Shown: positions 1 to 6,681 of the stretch, one piece after another | Layout of the letters: each line of letters opens with the position of its first letter | Position numbering within the stretch: the stretch's first letter is position 1 | Source: an uncultured Eubacteriales bacterium | GTDB taxonomy: Bacteria > Bacillota > Clostridia > Christensenellales > Borkfalkiaceae | DNA length: 14,481 nt | Assembly: GCA_902797515.1 (NCBI GenBank) | Contig: CADBSX010000091.1 | Location: 1-14,481 of the forward strand | Direction of reading: 5' to 3' | The notes under the pieces: generated by a model | The model's input: only the letters and a program-made list of their open reading frames with translations | Database searches by the model: none | Told to the model about the DNA's origin: nothing | Program-made: the position numbers and the translations under genes

Positions 1-383
1 CTGACGTTTGCGAGTTTGTCGCTTAACCAGATTATTTTAACGTTTCTGTCCTTACTGCCCTTCAAAACGGCGAGAGACTCTTCCTTTCTCGCCGTCCAAC
101 TTTCCGAGGGCGGCATTTCTCTCCTCTTGTTTTCCGTTTCGGAGGCGACGAGCGACGCGACGCGTTTTCCGAAATTACTCTCTATCTCTTCGCCGCTAAC
201 GTCCGCGTCCTCGACGGTATCGTGCAAAACGGCGGCGGCGAGCGTTTCCCTGTCGGAAGTCATCGTTCCCGCAATCGCGGCGACTTCCATAGGATGCAGA
301 ATAAACGGAACGTTCCCGTTTTTCCTTACCGCGCCCGAATGCGCTTTTACCGCAAATTCTATCGCTTTTTCAAATACGTCCAT
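1..383 (-). CDS. HD-domain (p)ppGpp-hydrolase-like protein, 3' end cut by left edge
   Basis: This partial gene begins at the ATG at 383-381 and stays open to the window edge (127 full codons). The translation shows the HD hydrolase pattern of the RelA/SpoT and MESH1 families: H15 and an RKNG turn, H30-P31, H54-D55 in HDTVED, and D122/N126 in SDKLANV. H30, H54, D55 and D122 sit where the family binds its metal, and E58/D59 follow HD as in ppGpp 3'-pyrophosphohydrolases. The linker with SW and RKEESL resembles small stand-alone hydrolases more than long Rel proteins, but a synthetase domain cannot be excluded because the C-terminus is missing. A purine-rich ribosome site (AGGA, 8 nt from the ATG) supports the start. 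It lies 41 nt after the phosphatase gene in the same direction, so co-transcription is likely. The alarmone substrate is inferred from the family; related HD proteins can act on other nucleotides. Confidence 0.85.
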   Translation of the reverse strand, partial: MDVFEKAIEFAVKAHSGAVRKNGNVPFILHPMEVAAIAGTMTSDRETLAAAVLHDTVEDADVSGEEIESNFGKRVASLVASETENKRREMPPSESWTARKEESLAVLKGSKDRNVKIIWLSDKLANV

Positions 384-424
384 CTTCGTTTTCCTTTTCC
401 GATCAGTGATAATTAACGCGCGTC

Positions 425-2290
425 CTACATATTTTTCTTTATTTTAAGGATATTCTGACCGCCCGAATACTCGTAAGTTATCTCGTCCATCGTCTTTCTG
501 ACGAGGAACACGCCGAGCCCGCCTATTTCGCGGTCTTCCGCGGAAAGCCCTATATCGGGCGTCTTGCTCGCGAGAGGATCGAACGGCTTTCCGTTGTCGA
601 TAAACGTTATCACGACGGCAAGGGGCTCTTCTTCCACTTCCACTCTGACCGTGGCGGGACCGACTTCCGGATCGTAGGCGTAACGCGCGATATTGCCGAA
701 GAGTTCGTCGATAGCGACGTCTATCTGCATCTGCGCCTTAGGCGGGCAATCGTATTTTTCGAGTTCCGAATTCACGAACTCGGTAACTCTGCCGATGTTT
801 TCCACCGTCGCGACGACGGTCATTTCTTTCGCTTTCATATCGCCTCCGTTATATTGCAGGCAGAGCATCGTCACGTCGTCGAATTGAGGCGCGTCGCCCG
901 CAAATTCCTTTATTTCTTTTTCCACGCCCGCGATTATTTCTTCGGGCGAGCCGTTTCCGTATTTTTTCAGAGCGGCGGACAGCCTTTCGCCGCCGAAAAG
1001 TTCGCCGTCGCCGTTTTTAGCCTCGGCGACTCCGTCGGTATAGACGAATATCTTCGAGCCCTTTTCCATTTTGACGCTGTATCCCGAATATCTCGCCTCC
1101 GCCATGCCGCCTATGACGAAACCGTGTTTGTCTTTGAGCGTCGAAAAATCCCCGTCCGCGCGCTTTATTTCGGGATATTCGTGTCCCGCGTTGGACGCTT
1201 TGAGTTCGCCCGTTTTAAGGTCGATTATTCCGAGCCATACCGTGACGAACATGTTTTCGCGGTTGTTCGAGCATATTTGTTTATTGACCGCTTCGAGGGT
1301 TTTTTCGGGCGAATTTCCCATCATCGCGTAATTCTGGACGAGTATCTTCGACACCATCATGAAAAGCGCGGCGGGAATGCCCTTTCCCGAAACGTCCGCG
1401 ATGACGAGCGCGAGAGTGTCGTCGTCGATAAGGAAGAAATCGTAAAAATCGCCGCCGACTTCTTTCGCGGGCTGCATCGACGCGTATATCTCGAAATCCG
1501 GTCTTTCGGGGAAAGCGGGGAAGATATTCGGCATCATGTCCGCCTGTATCGCCGACGCCATCGAAAGTTCGGTCTCGATGCGCTGATTGTCCATTTTCTG
1601 CTTTTCGTTATCCTCGATAACGTTCCACATGATCGAGACGTACATATACACCGCGCCGAACACCGTGGCGATTATTATGAACTGTACGTCTTTTATGAAC
1701 GCCTGCAAAGCGATAGCCGCAAGCGGCGCGAGCAGGCACACCCATATCGCGCGCTTTATCCGCTTTTGCACAGCCGCGCGGTAACGGATAAGAAGATACA
1801 TATTCGTCACGAGCATCACGATGTGCGCTCCGTTGGACAATATGTAAAGAGGCGATCTGTTAAAGACGTTGTTTTCGTCGAAAAAGTAATATAAATCAAA
1901 GAATTGCGATATAAAGAGCGTCACGGCGTAAACGGCGAGAACGCAGAGAAAGAATATGAAAAATCCCTTTATCCTCTTCGGTCTCGCGAGATACGCGACG
2001 AGCACGGATATCATATATACCATAAAGCCGGACGAGAGAAACTCGTTGAAAGTCACCATCTGCAAAAAAACTCTCGTCCCGCCGCCCGCGACGCCGTCGA
2101 AGAGCGACCTCAACAGGTGCGACAAAATATAAACTATGATAAATCCGAAAAAGAAACCGAAATATCTCGATACCTGCTTTTTAAGCCCTGCCGCAAAACT
2201 CACCTGCAAGAGGTTGAGCCCGCATATTCCTACTCCGACGCAAATCACGAAACCGTTGATAACGTCCGCCAAACTTAATGTGAAGTTCAT
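425..2290 (-). CDS. Membrane SpoIIE/RsbU-type PP2C phosphatase fused to RsbW-like ATPase domain
   Basis: This 621-residue protein has three parts. Residues 1-225 are hydrophobic, with about seven membrane segments (roughly 10-30, 42-64, 80-102, 107-131, 145-168, 180-198, 202-222). A short polar, probably coiled linker leads to a PP2C/SpoIIE domain at about 245-480, with the metal-binding acidic residues of the family in GGDFYDFF (D281, D284), IADVSGKG (D299), YTDGVAEAKN (D419) and DDVTML (D471/D472). Residues 486-620 are a GHKL ATPase of the RsbW anti-sigma kinase type: N box with E529 and N533, DNGKPFDP (D565, G567), and a GGLGVFLV glycine box. In partner switching the phosphatase activates a STAS antagonist and the kinase inactivates it, so both opposing activities may sit in one chain. 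No STAS protein or sigma factor is visible nearby. The start has only a weak ribosome site 26 nt after the lipoprotein stop, which suggests coupling to that gene. The N-terminal segment could sense a membrane or cell-surface signal; the signal is unknown. Confidence 0.92.
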   Translation of the reverse strand: MNFTLSLADVINGFVICVGVGICGLNLLQVSFAAGLKKQVSRYFGFFFGFIIVYILSHLLRSLFDGVAGGGTRVFLQMVTFNEFLSSGFMVYMISVLVAYLARPKRIKGFFIFFLCVLAVYAVTLFISQFFDLYYFFDENNVFNRSPLYILSNGAHIVMLVTNMYLLIRYRAAVQKRIKRAIWVCLLAPLAAIALQAFIKDVQFIIIATVFGAVYMYVSIMWNVIEDNEKQKMDNQRIETELSMASAIQADMMPNIFPAFPERPDFEIYASMQPAKEVGGDFYDFFLIDDDTLALVIADVSGKGIPAALFMMVSKILVQNYAMMGNSPEKTLEAVNKQICSNNRENMFVTVWLGIIDLKTGELKASNAGHEYPEIKRADGDFSTLKDKHGFVIGGMAEARYSGYSVKMEKGSKIFVYTDGVAEAKNGDGELFGGERLSAALKKYGNGSPEEIIAGVEKEIKEFAGDAPQFDDVTMLCLQYNGGDMKAKEMTVVATVENIGRVTEFVNSELEKYDCPPKAQMQIDVAIDELFGNIARYAYDPEVGPATVRVEVEEEPLAVVITFIDNGKPFDPLASKTPDIGLSAEDREIGGLGVFLVRKTMDEITYEYSGGQNILKIKKNM

Positions 2291-2316
2291 ATGCTACCGT
2301 CTTTTTGTAAAAATTT

Positions 2317-3303
2317 TCAGTTTACGCTTTCGAGCGTGTAAATAAAGTATCCGGAATTGAATATCGCCGGTTGATAAATAAGAAGGGGAAGTCTTTTCGC
2401 CGCGTAAGTCTTGGTCGAAGACGTGTCGCCGTCAACCGAGTAGAACGCGTATAAAACGGGCTGTCCGTAAGATCCCTGCGTGGCGAATTTCACGCCCTGC
2501 GCGGTGAACTTCCTCTCGTTCGCGCCCATAAAACTTTTGAGAATGACTTCCGATTTTTTCTGCGCGCCCGACGAATCGGAAACCGTCGTCGCCTGCACCG
2601 TTTCGAGATCGCCCTTGAACGGCTCAATGCTCCTGTACGAACACGACAGAGTTTCGGTATATGCGAACGCCCTGAAAACGAGTACCGCCGTTTCGTTGTC
2701 GATATAGTCTTTTTTGCCGTAGTTTTTGATAACGTAAGGCGAACGTCCCGTCTGAAATTCGACCGTCGCGTCCTTTTCGCCGTAAGTTATTTTCAGTTCG
2801 TAACCGCTCGTTATAAAACTTTCGTCGCCGCTCGGAGCCGTCGAAACGGGCGTGGTGTTCCGCGCTTTCTTCACCGTTTCCACAGGTCTGAATTTGTCCT
2901 TTATGCCCTTGAATTTCACCGTCGTTTCCGTATAGTCGCCCGAAACCTCTTTCGTTCCGCCGGAATAAGTATAGACGCCGTTTACGGTCAAAACGGTCTT
3001 ATACACGTACAAGCCGTCCTCTACGGAAAGTTCCGCGACGTAAGACGAGCCCTCTCCGACCGTAAAGAAAAGATTTTCGTTCCCCGACGTCCTCGGCACG
3101 TATTCGCCGACGTCCTCGGCGGAAGTGCCCTTCGTGAAACCGACCGAATAGGTCAGTTTTTCGTGGACGTTCACGAGTTCCGTCGCGGACGGATTTTCGT
3201 CCCAATAGGTTTTGTCGAAATTGACCGACTGATTTCCCGAACAGCCGACCGTAAGCGCCGCCGAGAGAATTGCGGCGACAGCCGCCGCGCGTTTTTTATT
3301 CAT
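2317..3303 (-). CDS. Predicted lipoprotein of unknown function
   Basis: This 328-residue protein has a lipoprotein signal peptide: basic MNKKR, a hydrophobic alanine-rich stretch, and a lipobox LTVGC with C21 as the likely lipidated residue, so the mature part should be anchored outside the cytoplasmic membrane. The rest is polar and rich in Thr, Ser, Tyr, Val and Gly, with the look of a beta-sheet secreted domain, and has one further cysteine (C221). I recognise no named domain. The start is well supported: AAAGGAG lies 6 nt before the ATG, behind a clear -10 element. It is the first gene of a unit that continues into the membrane phosphatase after 26 nt, so it may be an accessory or ligand-binding component of that sensor. 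That role is only an inference from position. Confidence 0.85.
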   Translation of the reverse strand: MNKKRAAAVAAILSAALTVGCSGNQSVNFDKTYWDENPSATELVNVHEKLTYSVGFTKGTSAEDVGEYVPRTSGNENLFFTVGEGSSYVAELSVEDGLYVYKTVLTVNGVYTYSGGTKEVSGDYTETTVKFKGIKDKFRPVETVKKARNTTPVSTAPSGDESFITSGYELKITYGEKDATVEFQTGRSPYVIKNYGKKDYIDNETAVLVFRAFAYTETLSCSYRSIEPFKGDLETVQATTVSDSSGAQKKSEVILKSFMGANERKFTAQGVKFATQGSYGQPVLYAFYSVDGDTSSTKTYAAKRLPLLIYQPAIFNSGYFIYTLESVN

Positions 3304-3316
3304 TTGCCGCTCCTTT
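3304..3316 (-). promoter_or_regulatory. Strong ribosome binding site of the lipoprotein gene
   Basis: AAAGGAG on the minus strand, 6 nt before the ATG at 3303, fixes the start of the lipoprotein gene. It contrasts with the divergent addB start, which has no such site. Confidence 0.8.
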
Positions 3317-3326
3317 GACTTTATAT

Positions 3327-3335
3327 ATTATATCA
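3327..3335 (-). promoter_or_regulatory. Extended -10 promoter for the lipoprotein-phosphatase-HD unit
   Basis: Read on the minus strand, the sequence is TGATATAAT, a perfect TGnTATAAT extended -10. A start about 7 nt downstream gives a leader of roughly 17 nt that contains the AAAGGAG ribosome site. No good -35 is visible, but the upstream DNA (3336-3380) is almost pure A/T with T-runs on the coding strand, which could act as an UP element. Confidence 0.7.
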
Positions 3336-3423
3336 AAAAAAATAAAAAAGAAAAACAAAATCGTTTTATTTTAAAAAATTTTTCATAACGTTCATAAAAA
3401 ATACCGTTTTCGGCGCGGATTTA

Positions 3424-3432
3424 TGTTATAAT
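3424..3432 (+). promoter_or_regulatory. Extended -10 promoter of addBA, predicted leaderless start
   Basis: TGTTATAAT matches the TGnTATAAT extended -10 consensus exactly. The -10 hexamer ends at 3432, and the usual 6-8 nt step puts the transcript start at about 3439, the A of the addB ATG. No Shine-Dalgarno lies between promoter and start codon, and none fits there. The -35 region at the normal distance is poor (CCGTTT at 3404-3409), as is common with extended -10 promoters. Confidence 0.7.
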
Positions 3433-3438
3433 ATAAAT

Positions 3439-6400
3439 ATGCCCGTATATTTTGCGAAAACTTATTACGACTGCATAGACAAGGCGACGGATATCGCCGC
3501 GTCTTTCGGCAGGTCTTTAAAAAACAGGACTATCGTTTTTTGCGAGGACAAACTCACTCTCTCGATAGAACAGTCGCTCATCGAAAAGACGGGCGGCTCG
3601 TTCAACGCGGAAGTGAGTTCTTTCGGTCGTTACATCAAAAAAAGACTGCCCGTAAGAAAGTCCCTGTCGAAAGAAGGGGCGGCTATGGCGGTGAAAAAGA
3701 TAATCTCGAATTTTTCCCGCGATCTTCCCTCTCTCGGAAAACTGCACGCGTCCCCCGCTTTCGCCGCGGAGACGAGCGAACTTATAGCGCAACTGAAAAG
3801 CGCGAAAGTAAAGCCCGACGACATTTTGAGGTGTGTGGAAAACCTTCCCGAAAATTCGGCGGGAAAGATACGCGACGTGGCGTTTATCTACGGAAAGTAC
3901 GAGGAATTTTTAAAAGAAAGAGGGCTTACCGACAGCAATAATTCGTTAGAAGAGATGGTCGGGGCGATCGAAAGCGACGAGGATATGAAAAACACGCGCG
4001 TTATCGTCGCGGGATTTTCGTCGGTCACGCGGCAGAGCCGCGACGTTTCGGAAAGCCTTTTAAAAAACGCCCTTTCCTGCGACTTTATCGCGGTCACGGG
4101 CGAAAACGAATACCTGTACTCCTCGGAATTCGCGGATTTCATCGTGAAACTCACCGAGGAAAAGCCGATATATATCCCGACGAAAGCGGAAGAAGAGGGC
4201 GAGAGGCTTTTAAACGGACTTTTCCGCCCCGAATACTACGACGGCGACAAAAAGGGGGAGAAAAGCCCGAAAATAAGGCTTTACGAGGCGGAAAACGCGG
4301 CGGACGAAGTGGATTACGTCGCGTCGTATATCAGGCGGGAAGTGCTCGATAAAGGACTTCGTTATAAAGATATAGCGATAGCGACGGGAAACCTCGCGGA
4401 CTACTCTCTGTCCGTTAAAAGGCGGCTTTCCGACTACGACGTTCCCTTTTATGCCGACGAGAAGAAAAATCTTTCTTCAAGTCCGCTCGCGAGGCTCGCT
4501 TTCGACGCGGTAAGAGTCGCGGCGAGAAAAGGTCCTCTGAGCGATATAAACGGAATAATATCCAACGGCTGTTTCATCTCCGATAAGGAACTTTCGGACA
4601 GGCTCGTTCGGGCGATGCGCGAACGTTCGGTCACGGCGAAGGCGTTTATAAACGACTTTTTGTTCGACGATATGGAAATGGACGCGAAGAGGGCGGTACT
4701 CGCCTCTTTCGTCCGCAATTTTCCGAGGACGGCGACGGCGGAAAGATACGTTTCTCTGACTCTCGCCTTTTTAAAGTCGGCTTGCGCGGAAGAGAACGCG
4801 GAGATACTTGCCGAACGGCTTTCCGCGGCGGGCGCGGAAGAAGAAAGGGCGTTTTTAAGCGGCTCGAAAGACGATTTTTACGACCTTTTGAATCAGATAT
4901 CCGACATTTTAGGCTCGGACGAAATTTCCGCCGAAGAGTTTTACAAGATACTTCTTTCGGGCGCGGAAGAGGCTGAAATTTCCCTTATCCCGAGAAGCGC
5001 GGACTGCGTTTTCGTCGGCGACCTGAAAGACTGCCGATACCGCAAGTACAGAGAACTGTTCGTGATAGGACTTTCGGGCGACGTACCTAAAATAAAGGGA
5101 GACACCGCGCTGCTGTCCGACAGCGACATAGCGAAACTCGACGAACTTTCCGTTTCGATAGAACCGAAGATAAGAGTGGTCAACAAGCGTGAAAAAGAGG
5201 CGTGCGCGCTGTCTTTGGCGTGCTTTACGGACAAACTCTTTCTTTCCTGCCCTTTATCGTCGCCGTCGGGCGCGCAGACGGTCAAAAGCGACATAATGCG
5301 GTACGCATCGAATATCTTTTCGACCGTTCCGTACAACAGAAATTCGATAGAAAAGGCGAAACTGACGAGCGAGGGAAAAAGGCTCGACGAGTTGGAGTCG
5401 ATAGGTTATCTGTCTCTCCGCCCCGCGCTGTTATCCCTCGTTTCCGACGGCGAGAGTTTTAAAAGCGGCGAAAAGGACGACCTCGCCGCGGCGTCGTCGC
5501 TCGTGGAAGCGTTAAAGACTTTCGATGGAGGCGCGTACGAAGAAAAAGCCGTTTCCCTTCTCGACGGAGTGAACGCCGATCTTCCCTCGCGCGCGGACGT
5601 GCCTTCTTCCAACTATTTCACGGGCGACAGAGTGTCGGCGAGTATGCTCGAAAAGTTCTACGCCTGCCCGTATTCCTGTTTCGCCGCTTACGGTTTAGGT
5701 CTTACCGACGCCGCCTCGCCCGAAATGCAGTCTTTCACCGCAGGGAGACTTTTTCACTCGGTCGCGGAGATATTCATAAAAAAATACGCGGATACCGTCA
5801 AAGACGGCGACGACCTCGAAGAAAAAGCCGCGCTCGCCTTTTCCGAAGCTTTCGCCACGGAAGATTACGCGAGATTTTCGCTCCGCCCCGACTACGCCTA
5901 CGCGGAAACTCTTTTCAAAAAAGAGGCGGCGCGACTTTGCAAAAACATAATGAAAGAGTATGCCGTTTCCTCTTTCCGACCGGAAAGCGAAGAGGCGTGG
6001 TTCGGCGACGGCGGCAAGTATAAAGCCGTGAAAATACCGACTTCTCACGGCGAATACAAACTTTCGGGTTTCGCCGACAGGATAGACAGATATAAGGATT
6101 ACGTCCGCATAATAGATTACAAGACGGGCGACGCGAAATCGAAAGCCGAGGACGCGAAATTCTACACGGGAAGAAATCTTCAACTCTTTCTCTACCTGAA
6201 CGCCTTCACCGCCGACGGCTCCGTTCCCGCGGGCGCGTACTACTACGGCGTGAACGACAAGTTTTCCGACGGCGAAGAGCCGCCGCTGATGTACGGCAAA
6301 ACGCTCGGCACGGACGAAGTTCTGCTCGCGACGGACAAGAATTTTCTCGCCGCGAACGAGAGCGGATTGGTGGAAGGAAACAGGCTTAAACCGAAAAATC

Positions 6401-6681
6401 TGATACTCGGCGAAAAACAGATGAAAAGTTATATGAAGTACGCGAAAATCATGGCGGAGCGGGCGGCGGAAAGCCTCGCGAGCGGCGTTATAACCGCGTC
6501 GCCTTACGAACACGCGTGCGATTACTGCGAATACAGGGCTCTGTGCGGTTTCGACGCGGACTGCGGCAAAAAATACCGCTCCGGCGGAAAACGGGCGAAT
6601 CCGTCCGTGATAGAAAAGGCGGCCGACAGCGAAAAGGAAAAGACGTTTACGCAGGCGCGCTTTCCGGAGGAGGAATTATGA
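3439..6681 (+). CDS. addB: AddB, helicase-nuclease subunit B (ATP-dependent exonuclease)
   Basis: AddB pairs with AddA to unwind and resect double-strand DNA ends and load recombinase for repair. The 1080-residue product is a little shorter than the roughly 1,170 residues of the Bacillus enzyme. The C-terminal RecB-type nuclease is complete: H773 in GRLFHS, the DRIDR segment, D893 and K895 in DYKTG, and a QLFLYLNAF helix. The four-cysteine Fe-S site that frames the nuclease is present: C743 (in ACPYSC, with C747 next to it) and the triad C1027, C1030, C1036 with C-x2-C-x5-C spacing. The N-terminus (MPVYFAKTYYDC) lacks the GxxGSGK[ST] Walker A loop that many AddB proteins carry at this place, though the following segment still fits the family. 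The ATG at 3439 has no ribosome site and coincides with the predicted transcript start. The stop TGA overlaps the addA ATG as ATGA, so the subunits are translationally coupled. Confidence 0.93.
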   Translation: MPVYFAKTYYDCIDKATDIAASFGRSLKNRTIVFCEDKLTLSIEQSLIEKTGGSFNAEVSSFGRYIKKRLPVRKSLSKEGAAMAVKKIISNFSRDLPSLGKLHASPAFAAETSELIAQLKSAKVKPDDILRCVENLPENSAGKIRDVAFIYGKYEEFLKERGLTDSNNSLEEMVGAIESDEDMKNTRVIVAGFSSVTRQSRDVSESLLKNALSCDFIAVTGENEYLYSSEFADFIVKLTEEKPIYIPTKAEEEGERLLNGLFRPEYYDGDKKGEKSPKIRLYEAENAADEVDYVASYIRREVLDKGLRYKDIAIATGNLADYSLSVKRRLSDYDVPFYADEKKNLSSSPLARLAFDAVRVAARKGPLSDINGIISNGCFISDKELSDRLVRAMRERSVTAKAFINDFLFDDMEMDAKRAVLASFVRNFPRTATAERYVSLTLAFLKSACAEENAEILAERLSAAGAEEERAFLSGSKDDFYDLLNQISDILGSDEISAEEFYKILLSGAEEAEISLIPRSADCVFVGDLKDCRYRKYRELFVIGLSGDVPKIKGDTALLSDSDIAKLDELSVSIEPKIRVVNKREKEACALSLACFTDKLFLSCPLSSPSGAQTVKSDIMRYASNIFSTVPYNRNSIEKAKLTSEGKRLDELESIGYLSLRPALLSLVSDGESFKSGEKDDLAAASSLVEALKTFDGGAYEEKAVSLLDGVNADLPSRADVPSSNYFTGDRVSASMLEKFYACPYSCFAAYGLGLTDAASPEMQSFTAGRLFHSVAEIFIKKYADTVKDGDDLEEKAALAFSEAFATEDYARFSLRPDYAYAETLFKKEAARLCKNIMKEYAVSSFRPESEEAWFGDGGKYKAVKIPTSHGEYKLSGFADRIDRYKDYVRIIDYKTGDAKSKAEDAKFYTGRNLQLFLYLNAFTADGSVPAGAYYYGVNDKFSDGEEPPLMYGKTLGTDEVLLATDKNFLAANESGLVEGNRLKPKNLILGEKQMKSYMKYAKIMAERAAESLASGVITASPYEHACDYCEYRALCGFDADCGKKYRSGGKRANPSVIEKAADSEKEKTFTQARFPEEEL
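6666..6673 (+). promoter_or_regulatory. Ribosome binding site that fixes the addA start
   Basis: GGAGGAGG lies 4 nt before the ATG at 6678 and inside the last codons of addB. It favours this start over an in-frame GTG at 6516, which would add 54 residues encoded by the same DNA as the AddB Fe-S region. Confidence 0.85.

Noticed and set aside
16..447. 143-codon plus-strand frame at the left edge
   Set aside because: The minus strand here encodes the HD hydrolase with HP, HD and ED motifs in order; the plus frame is Ser/Phe-rich noise.
854..1894. 346-codon open frame on the plus strand opposite the phosphatase gene
   Set aside because: It is a shadow of the real gene: Arg/His/Phe-rich, no domain, no ribosome site. 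Rare use of TTA, CTA and TCA codons in the real gene leaves few stops on the other strand.
2296..2320. Recurring AAAATTTT stretches after stop codons (2306-2316, 10107-10115, 12461-12467)
   Set aside because: Short A/T palindromes are expected by chance in A/T-rich gaps, and no longer shared motif surrounds them.
6516..6677. 54-residue N-terminal extension of AddA from an upstream GTG
   Set aside because: It overlaps the AddB cysteine region, has no ribosome site, and the helicase Q motif sits at its normal distance from the ATG at 6678.
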